Shown here: positions 56,607 to 64,000 of the stretch, piece by piece | How the letters are laid out: each line of letters begins with the position of its first letter | How positions within the stretch are numbered: the stretch's first letter is position 1 | Source of the DNA: Polaribacter sargassicola | GTDB lineage: Bacteria; Bacteroidota; Bacteroidia; Flavobacteriales; Flavobacteriaceae | Direction of reading: 5' to 3' | Length of the DNA stretch: 64,000 bases | Assembly (NCBI RefSeq): GCF_021991835.1 | Contig: NZ_JAHDAU010000002.1 | Coordinates: 496,001-560,000 of the forward strand | Position numbers and translations under genes: made by a program | Notes under the pieces: model-generated | Seen by the model: the letters and a program-made list of their open reading frames with translations, nothing else | Told to the model about the DNA's origin: nothing | Databases searched by the model: none

Positions 56607-57215
56607 ATGAACTTAAATCCATCAGAAAAAATCAAAGAATTTAGATTAAAAAGAGGGTACTCTCAAGAACAACTTGCTGAGATATCCAAAATCAGTATTC
56701 GTACAATTCAGCGAATGGAAAAAGGAGAAACCCTTCCAAAAGGAGATTCCTTAAAGAAAATTGCAAAAGCTCTTGAAACAACTACAGAAAATCTTTTAGA
56801 TAACGATAAAAAAGACGATTTGGGCTATTTAGCTTTAATTTCTTTAAGTGGAATAACATACTTAATTCATCCTTTTTTAGGACTTCTATTACCCGTTTTA
56901 CTTTGGTCTTTTAGAAAAAATAAAATTGTAAATGCGGATTTAATAGGTAGAAAAGTTATTAATTTTCAAATTAATTGGCAATTATTATTTTTTCTTTACT
57001 TTATGATAGTAATAACTAGAGGATCATTTTATATTCCATATAACAATAGTATGACTGAATGGATAAATATGGTTAACACAATGAACATTAGTCCTTTTTT
57101 TAAAATTACAATTAGAATATTCTATTTCTCAAATTTAATAATTACTCTTTTTAATTTAATAAGAATAAGAAAAGAAAAACTACCAAGATATTTTATATCT
57201 TTTCCTTTTTTATAA
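56607..57215 (+). CDS. XRE-family transcriptional regulator with membrane domain
   Basis: 202 residues. An HTH domain at about 7-62 (EKIKEFRLKRGYSQEQLAEISK, TIQRMEKGETLPKGDSLKKIAKAL in parts) is followed by about four hydrophobic helices (about 72-90, 118-140, 160-180). DNA-binding plus membrane helices suggests a regulator that senses a membrane signal. The gene lies exactly between two identical terminators (56449-56477 and 57228-57256), as if inserted between lysS and glsA. Confidence 0.85.
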   Translation: MNLNPSEKIKEFRLKRGYSQEQLAEISKISIRTIQRMEKGETLPKGDSLKKIAKALETTTENLLDNDKKDDLGYLALISLSGITYLIHPFLGLLLPVLLWSFRKNKIVNADLIGRKVINFQINWQLLFFLYFMIVITRGSFYIPYNNSMTEWINMVNTMNISPFFKITIRIFYFSNLIITLFNLIRIRKEKLPRYFISFPFL

Positions 57216-57227
57216 AACACGAACAAT

Positions 57228-57256
57228 AGGAATTACAGAAATGTAGTTCCTTTTTT
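57228..57256 (+). terminator. Terminator after the XRE gene (copy 2 of the 29-bp duplicate)
   Basis: It is identical over 29 bp to the lysS terminator and has the same GGAATTACA/TGTAGTTCC hairpin with T run. Confidence 0.85.
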
Positions 57257-57261
57257 ATTTG

Positions 57262-57292
57262 TTGTTTCTTTAAAAATATTCCAATACGTTTG
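57262..57292 (+). promoter_or_regulatory. glsA promoter
   Basis: TTG (57262-57264), 20 nt and TACGTTTG (57285-57292) match the consensus, 25 nt before ATG 57318. Confidence 0.75.
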
Positions 57293-57317
57293 CATCCATT
57301 AATTCCATAAATCACCA

Positions 57318-58235
57318 ATGAAAAACTATAAAGAAGTAATAGAATGTGTGTATGCTGATGTAAAAAATGTAACAGACACAGGCAAAGTAGCAGATTATAT
57401 ACCAGAACTTGCATTTGTAGACCCTACTAATTTTGGGATTAGCATTACAACTATAGACAAACAAAACTTTGGTGTTGGAGATTTTGAAAAAAAATTTTCG
57501 ATACAGAGTGTTTCTAAAATTCTTACGCTAACTTTAGCTTATAAGTTTGAAGATGCTAAATTATGGGACAGAGTTGATGTAGAACCTTCTGGTAATCCGT
57601 TTAATTCTTTATTACAATTAGAGGCCGATTTTGGAAAACCTAGAAACCCTTTTATAAATGCCGGTGCTATTGTAATTTGCGATGTTTTATTAAGTCATTT
57701 AAAAAACCCCAAAGCAGATTTTTTAGATTTTTGTAGAGAAATATCTAACAATACTTCTTTAAATTACAATGTAAAAGTGGCTGAATCAGAAAAAAAATCT
57801 GGTTTTAGAAATGTTGCTTTGTGTAATTTTATCAAATCTTTTGGTAATATTAAAAATGATGTAGAAGAAGTTTTAGATTTCTATTTTTATACGTGTTCTT
57901 TAGAAATGACCTGTAAAGAACTTTCGGAAATATTTCTTTTTTTAACAGACGATAATTTTATCACCATAAAAGGAAACCGAATACTTACTATGAGTCAAGC
58001 AAAAAGAGTAAATGCCATAATGCTTACTTGTGGTTTTTATGATGAATCTGGCGAGTTTGCTTTTCGTGTTGGTTTACCTGGTAAAAGTGGTGTTGGTGGC
58101 GGAATTGTAGCCATACATCCAGATCAATTTTGTATTGCTGTTTGGAGTCCTAAATTAAATAAAAAAGGAAATTCTTTTAAAGGAATGTTGTTTTTAGAAA
58201 AATTTACCACAAAAACGGCTTCTTCAATTTTTTAA
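57318..58235 (+). CDS. glsA: Glutaminase A
   Basis: 305 residues, serine-dependent beta-lactamase-fold glutaminase. It deamidates glutamine to glutamate. The catalytic SxxK is in FSIQSVSKIL (about 60-69), with RNPFINAGAIV (about 111-121) and GLPGKSGVGGGIVAI (about 252-266). It is followed by the DUF1826 gene after 17 bp, so the two are likely co-transcribed. Confidence 0.96.
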   Translation: MKNYKEVIECVYADVKNVTDTGKVADYIPELAFVDPTNFGISITTIDKQNFGVGDFEKKFSIQSVSKILTLTLAYKFEDAKLWDRVDVEPSGNPFNSLLQLEADFGKPRNPFINAGAIVICDVLLSHLKNPKADFLDFCREISNNTSLNYNVKVAESEKKSGFRNVALCNFIKSFGNIKNDVEEVLDFYFYTCSLEMTCKELSEIFLFLTDDNFITIKGNRILTMSQAKRVNAIMLTCGFYDESGEFAFRVGLPGKSGVGGGIVAIHPDQFCIAVWSPKLNKKGNSFKGMLFLEKFTTKTASSIF

Positions 58236-58252
58236 AAACATTGTAAACAATT

Positions 58253-58951
58253 ATGGTTAACTTATCTCATTCAGATAATCAGATACAATGTGTCTCTAAT
58301 TTTAAAGAACTTATAACGACTACTTTTAAAGGAAAAGTAAATGCATTGTGTTGGAATCGTACATTAGAAGGTGATTTTACTGAAATTATAAAAAAAACAA
58401 CATTAACAGAAAATATCACCTTATTAAATCCGGATGATCTTACCAAACTTCAGTTGAGTAAACAAGGTCAATTGGCACGTACTATTATTTTAGATGATTT
58501 TAATTTATTAAAAGAATACGGAGCTTCGCCAAGTATTAACATCATAAAATGTTATGATAGAGATGACGCTTTTCCTTATTTTCCTACGGATGTTTATTCT
58601 TTTCATGTCGATAAATCTCCGATACCAACCGATACTTTTTTATGCACATATCACGGAGATGCTAGTGAAATAGTTGCAAACTCTAAAGCAGATCAAAAAA
58701 TACACATTCCAGAAATACGTAACGAACTTAAAAAGTTATATGACGGGCCAGAAGCAGGTTTTAATGCTTTTTTAAGCGAGTTTTTCTTCGATTTACACTA
58801 TCAACCAAAACAAAATGCAGAATTCACCAATTTAGGTATTGGTAATCTATGGAAATTAGCCACAGATTATCCTAAAAGTAAGGTTTTACCTTGCTTACAT
58901 AGAGCTCCTATTGAAAAAAATGAGCAATATAGATTACTCTTAATTTGCTAA
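58253..58951 (+). CDS. DUF1826 family protein
   Basis: 232 residues. FHVDKSPIPTDTFLCTYHGDASE (in part, about 124-146) and the ending LPCLHRAPIEKNEQYRLLLIC are hallmarks of DUF1826. His and Cys residues in the first motif suggest metal binding. I recall members near COG0523 metal chaperones and zinc regulons, but no Zur site or chaperone gene is visible here. It starts 17 bp after glsA. Confidence 0.85.
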   Translation: MVNLSHSDNQIQCVSNFKELITTTFKGKVNALCWNRTLEGDFTEIIKKTTLTENITLLNPDDLTKLQLSKQGQLARTIILDDFNLLKEYGASPSINIIKCYDRDDAFPYFPTDVYSFHVDKSPIPTDTFLCTYHGDASEIVANSKADQKIHIPEIRNELKKLYDGPEAGFNAFLSEFFFDLHYQPKQNAEFTNLGIGNLWKLATDYPKSKVLPCLHRAPIEKNEQYRLLLIC

Positions 58952-58993
58952 ATAAAAGTAATTTTTAAAAGATGCTAATTAAACAATTGAATT

Positions 58994-59866
58994 CTAAAAA
59001 TTCATTACAACCCCAAAACTCTGTGGTGTAAACTGAATATCCCAAGCCACTTTTTTCTCCTTTTTTAGAATACCTCTTTTATCATTGTATTTTTCATCGT
59101 ACTTTCTATCTAAATATTTATCTATAGCTTCAACAATAAAAATACTTAAAGCTGTAGAAAAAGCTACATCAGAAACCCAATGAAAACGATCCATAATTCT
59201 AGCAAAACCAGGTATAGAACCTACAGTATACAAACCTGCTTTTATCCAAGGATTATCAAAATGTTTTGCCAAAACATAGGCATTTGTAAAACCTAACATT
59301 ACGTGACCAGAAGGAAAAGAGTCGTAATTATAAACTCTATCTATATGAAGTGGATCAAAGGTAGCTTTACCAACATTTGCTTTTGGCCTTGCTCTACCAA
59401 TAATTCTTTTAGATACTTGTTGTAACAAACCAGAAGCAGATGCCGAAGAAATTAACAAAACTCCTGTTCTTCTTAGTTTAGGATTTTTTGTAAATAAACC
59501 TACCAAATATACAGCACCAGTTAACCTAAAATTTGTGTTTGGACCTCCATATTCATTTCCATAATCTATTAACCAACGAGGCACATCTGCACGCCAATTA
59601 TTTGCCCAATCATCTATTTTATCATCAACCAAAAACAAAGCTCCTGTTCCGGCTGCTACATAACCTGCATTTTTAAATTGCTCACCTTTCCAATACAAAG
59701 GTCTGCTGTATGCGTATCCCATTCCGCCAGCCATATTACCTAAATCATAAGTAAATGTTTGCCATAAATTTCTATCCTTATTCAGGTTTAAAGAAAATTT
59801 ATTGGTCTGACTATAACCTGTATAAATACAAGCTATTAAAAAAAGGAATGTTACTATTTTTCTCAT
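58994..59866 (-). CDS. PAP2-family phosphatase
   Basis: 290 residues with a signal peptide (ends GYSQT). The tripartite acid-phosphatase signature is present: KRIIGRARP (about 155-163), PSGH (about 185-188) and R-x5-HWVSD (RIMDRFHWVSD, about 222-232). Such enzymes dephosphorylate lipid phosphates such as phosphatidate or undecaprenyl pyrophosphate. The C-terminal FGVVMNF ends in Phe, outer-membrane-style. It is transcribed alone. Confidence 0.9.
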   Translation of the reverse strand: MRKIVTFLFLIACIYTGYSQTNKFSLNLNKDRNLWQTFTYDLGNMAGGMGYAYSRPLYWKGEQFKNAGYVAAGTGALFLVDDKIDDWANNWRADVPRWLIDYGNEYGGPNTNFRLTGAVYLVGLFTKNPKLRRTGVLLISSASASGLLQQVSKRIIGRARPKANVGKATFDPLHIDRVYNYDSFPSGHVMLGFTNAYVLAKHFDNPWIKAGLYTVGSIPGFARIMDRFHWVSDVAFSTALSIFIVEAIDKYLDRKYDEKYNDKRGILKKEKKVAWDIQFTPQSFGVVMNF

Positions 59867-60031
59867 CGATATAAAAATAAAGCATCAAAGATAAAGTTTC
59901 TTACATCATTTTACTTATCCAATAATAAAATTCTGTTAAGTTCTAACTATTCACTATAAAATCTAAGTAATCTTGTTAACTTTACAAGAGATTATTAAAC
60001 AAAAAAATTACATTTTAAAATATATAAAAAA

Positions 60032-60751
60032 ATGGAAAATCTAGTCCGTAAAAAAGCAATAATAACTGGTGGTGGTAGAGGTTTAGGTAAAGCTACAGCA
60101 ATTGCATTTGCAAAAGAAGGAATTGATGTTGCCATAACTGGCCGAAATGAGACTGTTTTAAAAGAAACTGTTTCTGAATTAGAAGATTTTGGAGTTAATG
60201 CAATCTATACTACTTTTGATGTAGGTAATTATGACGAAGTTAAAAAAGGAATACAAGACATTATAACAGAGTTTGGTACAGTAGATATTTTAGTTAATAA
60301 TGCAGGTATTGCTGCTTTTGGTACTTTAAATGATATGCCAGTTGAGCAATGGAGCAAAATAATACAAACCAATGTTATGGGTATGTATTATGTTACTAAA
60401 GAAGTTTTACCATATTTAATTGAAAAGAACAAAGGAGATATTATTAACGTTTCTTCTACAGCTGGCTTAAATGGTAATGCAACAACTTCTGCTTATTCTG
60501 CATCTAAATTTGCAGTTATTGGTATGTCTGAATCTTTAATGAAAGAAGTACGTAAAAACAATATTAGAGTTTGTACTCTAACACCTAGTACAATTGTTTC
60601 TGATATGTCTATTGATCTTGGAATTGCAAATAAAGATTCTGAAGATAGTGTTTTACAGCCAGAAGATTTTGCCGAATTAATTGTTGCTGGTTTAAAATTA
60701 CCAAGAAGAGCAATGCTTAAAGGTGCTGCATTGTGGTCTACAAATCCATAA
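60032..60751 (+). CDS. Short-chain dehydrogenase/reductase (FabG-like)
   Basis: 239 residues. NAD(P) loop TGGGRGLG (about 11-18), NNAG (about 89-92), catalytic Ser in INVSSTAGL (about 138) and YSASKFA (about 152-158). It resembles 3-ketoacyl-(ACP) reductase, but there is no fatty-acid gene nearby, so the substrate is open. The strong shared terminator lies just after the stop. Confidence 0.9.
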   Translation: MENLVRKKAIITGGGRGLGKATAIAFAKEGIDVAITGRNETVLKETVSELEDFGVNAIYTTFDVGNYDEVKKGIQDIITEFGTVDILVNNAGIAAFGTLNDMPVEQWSKIIQTNVMGMYYVTKEVLPYLIEKNKGDIINVSSTAGLNGNATTSAYSASKFAVIGMSESLMKEVRKNNIRVCTLTPSTIVSDMSIDLGIANKDSEDSVLQPEDFAELIVAGLKLPRRAMLKGAALWSTNP

Positions 60752-60768
60752 AAAAATTGAATAAACAT

Positions 60769-60806
60769 AAAAAAAGAGCCATTAAATATTTAATGGCTCT
60801 TTTTTT
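60769..60806. terminator. Bidirectional terminator
   Basis: A7GAGCCATTAAAT / ATTTAATGGCTCT7 forms a long perfect palindrome between convergent SDR and hydrolase genes. The hydrolase TAA overlaps its edge. Confidence 0.93.
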
Positions 60807-61578
60807 ATGTTAAAAACTCTGATACTTCTGTAAAAAATTGTTTCGGATTTTCTGCATGCAACCAATGTCCTGCATTTTTAATAGTCACAATTTTAGAGTT
60901 AGGAAAGTGTGCCTCTATAATTGGCTCTTCATTTTCTGTAATATACCCAGATTTATCTCCTTTTAAAAATAATGTTTCTTTTTCGAAAACCGTAAACGGA
61001 GGCAAAGCTTCACCCACTTCTGGGTTATTTTCTGTTAAAGAGTTTAAATTAAACCTGTATGCCAATTGTCCTTTTTCTTTCCAATAAACATTTTTTAATA
61101 AAAATTGACGTACACCAAATTCTGGAATTAACACAGACAGCTTTTCTTCTACCAACTTTCTGGTGTTCTGAATAGAAAAATCAACAGAATTTAAAGCTGC
61201 TAAAATTGCATTATGATGTGGTTGATACATTCTTGGCGAAATATCAACAACTATTAATTTATCTATTAAATCTGGATAAGTTACTGCAAATAACATAGCA
61301 GTTTTACCACCCATAGAATGCCCAATAACATCTACTTTTTCTAATTGATGATGTTTAATGTAAGCTAATAAATCTTCTACTAAAACCTCATAATTAAATT
61401 CATCTTCATGAAAACTACGTCCGTGATTTCTTTGGTCTATTAAATGTACTTGATGATTTTCTGAAAACTGATTTCCTAAAGTTTTCCAATTATCAGACAT
61501 CCCAAAATATCCATGTAAAATTAATAATGGTTTTCCTTCACCTTTTATTGTTGAATGTAATATTGGATTATTTGACAT
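60805..61578 (-). CDS. Alpha/beta-fold hydrolase (YbfF-like esterase)
   Basis: 257 residues. LLILHGYFGMSDNW (about 17-30) gives the oxyanion loop, DQRNHGRS follows, the nucleophile Ser is in GHSMGGKT (about 90), and the final His is in AGHWLHAENP (about 238). The motif set and length fit the E. coli YbfF-type acyl-esterase family. Natural substrate unknown. Confidence 0.9.
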   Translation of the reverse strand: MSNNPILHSTIKGEGKPLLILHGYFGMSDNWKTLGNQFSENHQVHLIDQRNHGRSFHEDEFNYEVLVEDLLAYIKHHQLEKVDVIGHSMGGKTAMLFAVTYPDLIDKLIVVDISPRMYQPHHNAILAALNSVDFSIQNTRKLVEEKLSVLIPEFGVRQFLLKNVYWKEKGQLAYRFNLNSLTENNPEVGEALPPFTVFEKETLFLKGDKSGYITENEEPIIEAHFPNSKIVTIKNAGHWLHAENPKQFFTEVSEFLT

Positions 61579-61674
61579 TTAAATTATTTAATTATAGAAA
61601 TTTATCAACTACCTAAAAAAGCAGCATTTCTGAATATTATTTATGAATAAAAATTACTTTTACTAAGTTCTTAT

Positions 61675-62388
61675 TTATTTTAAACGATGTAAATACATAT
61701 TTACAACATTCTCTAAACCTAGATATAGACTTTCTGCAATTAATGCATGACCAATAGAAACCTCTGCCAAATTAGGTATATTTTCTTTAAAAAACTGAAT
61801 GTTATCTAAACTTAAATCGTGCCCAGCATTAATTCCTAATCCCAATTTATTGGCTAAAATTGCAGCTTCTGTATATGGTTTTACAACATCTTTATTTCCT
61901 AACCCAAATTGAGTTGCAAAATCTTCTGTATATAATTCTATTCTATCTGCACCTGTTTTTGCTGCAGCCTCAATCAATTTTTTATCTGTATCAATAAAAA
62001 TAGAAGTTCTTATTCCGTTTTTTTGAAACTCTTTTATCACCTCTTGTAAAAAAGATTGATGTGTAATTGTATCCCAACCAGCATTAGATGTAATAGCATC
62101 TACAGCATCTGGCACCAAAGTAACTTGCGTAGGCTTAACTTCTAAAACCAAATCCATAAAAGATTTGATTGGGTTTCCTTCAATATTATATTCTGTAGTT
62201 ACCACATTTTTTAAATCTCTTGCATCTTGGTAACGTATATGTCTTTCGTCTGGCCTTGGATGAATTGTAATTCCCTGAGTCCCAAAACCCTCAATATCAC
62301 TTGCAACTTTTAACAAATCTGGCACATTTCCACCACGAGAATTACGTAAAGTTGCTATTTTATTAATATTTACACTTAACTTTGTCAT
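61675..62388 (-). CDS. pdxJ: Pyridoxine 5'-phosphate synthase
   Basis: 237 residues. It condenses 1-deoxyxylulose-5-phosphate with 3-amino-2-oxopropyl phosphate to give [21 protein letters not shown] starts the barrel, HPRPDERHI (about 41-49) contains catalytic His/Arg, [10 protein letters not shown] sits in the middle and [11 protein letters not shown] and SIGHALI near the end. Its PLP product is also the cofactor of TrpB upstream in the window, with no visible operon link. Confidence 0.97.
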   Translation of the reverse strand: MTKLSVNINKIATLRNSRGGNVPDLLKVASDIEGFGTQGITIHPRPDERHIRYQDARDLKNVVTTEYNIEGNPIKSFMDLVLEVKPTQVTLVPDAVDAITSNAGWDTITHQSFLQEVIKEFQKNGIRTSIFIDTDKKLIEAAAKTGADRIELYTEDFATQFGLGNKDVVKPYTEAAILANKLGLGINAGHDLSLDNIQFFKENIPNLAEVSIGHALIAESLYLGLENVVNMYLHRLK

Positions 62389-62448
62389 TATCTAAAATTA
62401 GAACGCAAAGATAATTTATTAAATCATTTTATCCTATATTCGTAGAGC

Positions 62449-63108
62449 ATGAATATGAACGATTACATTTTAAAAGAAATAAAACCTTTACGCTTAGAAA
62501 ACTCTGTAAAAAGAGCTCAAAAAGTGTTTAAAAACTACCCTATAACACATTTCCCTGTAATAGAAAACAATAAATTATTAGGTTCTTTTGCAGAAGAAGA
62601 TATACAAACATTAGAAAACAAAACCGATGAATTAGTAGAATATTCTTATTTACTAAATTCTTTTTTTGCTGATGAAAAAGCCACTGTTCTAGAATTATTA
62701 AAAATATTTGCAGATAATGATACAAATATTATTCCTGTTTTAGATGAACAAAAAAACTATATAGGTTATTTTGACTTACGTGATGTTTTAGATGTTTTTT
62801 CTACTAGCCCTTTTATGATTGAAGAAGGAGAAACACTTATTGTAGAAAAATCTAAAGATGATTATTCTATGAGCGAAGTTATACAGATTATAGAAACTAA
62901 CGGAGGCTTATTATTAGGCTTATATGTTTCAGAGAAAAAAACAGATAATACACAGATAACTCTAAAAATAATTTCGAACAAAATAAACGAAATCATGCAA
63001 ACATTTAGGCGATATGATTATAAAATTATATCTATGCATGAAAATGATATTTATTTGGAAGACTTAAAAAATAGATCTGAATATCTACAAAAATACTTAG
63101 AAATGTAA
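62449..63108 (+). CDS. CBS-pair domain protein
   Basis: 219 residues. Two CBS motifs at about 5-60 (THFPVIENNKLLGSFAEEDI) and 70-125 (NIIPVLDEQKNYIGYFDLRDVL), with a ferredoxin-like or ACT-like C-terminal part (about 140-219). The layout is like AcuB. CBS pairs bind adenine nucleotides. Its stop overlaps the nadK start (TAATG at 63106-63110), so it may sense or tune NAD(P) metabolism. Confidence 0.85.
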   Translation: MNMNDYILKEIKPLRLENSVKRAQKVFKNYPITHFPVIENNKLLGSFAEEDIQTLENKTDELVEYSYLLNSFFADEKATVLELLKIFADNDTNIIPVLDEQKNYIGYFDLRDVLDVFSTSPFMIEEGETLIVEKSKDDYSMSEVIQIIETNGGLLLGLYVSEKKTDNTQITLKIISNKINEIMQTFRRYDYKIISMHENDIYLEDLKNRSEYLQKYLEM

Positions 63109-64000
63109 TGAAAAAAGCAGCTATTTACGGTCAATCTTACGCAGTTACATCAGAAAAAGAAATTAAAACACTTTTACAGGTTTTAATTAAAAATAATATT
63201 GAATTCTACATTGAAGAAGAATTTTATAATCTTCTAATACAAGAAAAAGTCTTAGAAGATTCTTACAAATCATTCGGTAATTTTAGTGATTTAGATAACA
63301 CCTTTGATGTAATGCTTACTATTGGCGGTGATGGAACTTTTTTACGCTCTGTAACACATATTAGAAATTTAGACATACCAATACTAGGTATAAACACTGG
63401 TAGATTAGGTTTCTTAGCAATTGTAGCCAAAGACGTTATAGAAGAAAGTATAAATCTAGTTTTAAACGGAGAATATACAATTCAAGAAAGAGCACTTATT
63501 ACAATAAGAACAGAACCAGAAACTAATAAATTTGGCGATTTAAATTTTGCTTTAAACGAAGTTACTATAGCTAAAAAGAACACCACTTCTATGATTGGTG
63601 TAAAAACATATTTAAACGAAGAATACTTAACCAATTATTGGGCAGATGGCCTTATAATATCTACACCAACAGGCTCTACAGGTTACTCTTTAAGTTGTAA
63701 TGGTCCTGTAATTTTACCCGATTCTAAAAACTTAGTAATTACCCCCATTGCACCTCATAATTTAAACGCAAGGCCTATGGTAATTTCCGATAATACAAAA
63801 ATAGAATTAAAGGTAGACTCTAGAGAAAAAAACTTTTTAGTATCACTAGATTCTAGAGTTACAACCGTTGCAAATGATACTAAGGTTTTTATAGAAAAAG
63901 CAGATTACACAATTAAAAGTGTTTTACCAAAAAATCAATCTTTTTTAAAAACCCTTAGAAGTAAATTACTATGGGGAGAAGATATTAGAAACAAAACTAA
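63108..64000 (+). CDS. nadK: NAD kinase (3' end outside window)
   Basis: 297 residues are visible with no stop before the window edge. Family members are about 290-300 long, so only the last codons are missing. LTIGGDGTFLRSV (about 73-85) holds the catalytic Asp, INTGRLGFLA follows (about 103), ALNEVTI is the NE motif (about 147) and STPTGSTGYSLS (about 184-195) is typical. It phosphorylates NAD to NADP. Translationally coupled to the CBS gene. Confidence 0.95.
   Translation, partial: MKKAAIYGQSYAVTSEKEIKTLLQVLIKNNIEFYIEEEFYNLLIQEKVLEDSYKSFGNFSDLDNTFDVMLTIGGDGTFLRSVTHIRNLDIPILGINTGRLGFLAIVAKDVIEESINLVLNGEYTIQERALITIRTEPETNKFGDLNFALNEVTIAKKNTTSMIGVKTYLNEEYLTNYWADGLIISTPTGSTGYSLSCNGPVILPDSKNLVITPIAPHNLNARPMVISDNTKIELKVDSREKNFLVSLDSRVTTVANDTKVFIEKADYTIKSVLPKNQSFLKTLRSKLLWGEDIRNKT

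Overview
The window reads as a chromosomal segment of a low-GC (about 30% by eye) marine-type member of the Flavobacteriaceae, possibly Polaribacter or a close relative. The genus is an inference from protein style, not from a search. Evidence includes Bacteroidota-type promoters (TTG, about 19-20 nt, TAnnTTTG), many N-terminal ...SC/...AC lipoprotein signals, TonB-dependent receptors with CarboxypepD-like domains, a flavobacterial GyrB, and SecDF as one polypeptide. No tRNA, rRNA, insertion sequence, phage or CRISPR was seen.

Layout. 1-6142: truncated ftsE (minus), then a long TPR protein, a plugless TonB-receptor-like barrel and a small membrane TPR protein. 6201-13224: two lipoprotein hydrolases (M28 peptidase, amidohydrolase), an orphan TonB 'plug-only' protein, a FUSC-family membrane protein (minus) and a tandem-FKBP lipoprotein. 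13300-16458 (minus): Tricorn-like protease. 16547-24280 (minus): complete trp operon in the order leader-trpE-trpG-trpD-trpC-trpF-trpB-DUF3050-trpA, with a Trp-codon leader peptide and attenuator. 24336-29459 (minus): leader-gatC-gatA-gatB::aspS. 29639-35431 (minus): esterase/glycerophosphodiesterase fusion, TonB receptor and porin-like protein. 35805-48446: gyrB, a DUF6588 locus, mdh, a SecD-associated small protein, secDF, an hpt::adk fusion and obgE. 48518-53718 (minus): blaI, two near-duplicate M56 (BlaR1-like)/TonB_C sensors, a TPR protein and a TonB_C lipoprotein. 53883-64000: DUF456 protein, a candidate small RNA, lysS, an XRE regulator between duplicated terminators, glsA, DUF1826, PAP2 phosphatase, SDR, alpha/beta hydrolase, pdxJ, a CBS protein and truncated nadK.

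The most notable system is the gat locus. GatC, GatA and a GatB-AspRS fusion polypeptide make one operon, a covalently joined version of the tRNA-dependent asparagine machinery (transamidosome). It is preceded by a 15-residue reading frame that is 60% asparagine (MTNNNNNRNFNNPNF). Right after that frame's stop codon is a segment able to pair with the 5' arm of a strong intrinsic terminator. This is the architecture of a ribosome-mediated attenuator that would sense Asn-tRNA(Asn), the product of the operon's own enzymes. The neighbouring trp operon has the same design with three consecutive Trp codons (MKHNTNNTWWWNSLI).

Other unexpected points are a heme-oxygenase-like DUF3050 gene translationally coupled between trpB and trpA, a palindromic-repeat remnant inside the trpF reading frame, several interspersed-repeat families concentrated in the trp operon, a candidate 107-nt small RNA upstream of lysS, a duplicated metallopeptidase sensor with paired BlaI-type operators, and an XRE gene flanked by identical 29-bp terminators with a helically phased TGACA array in its promoter.
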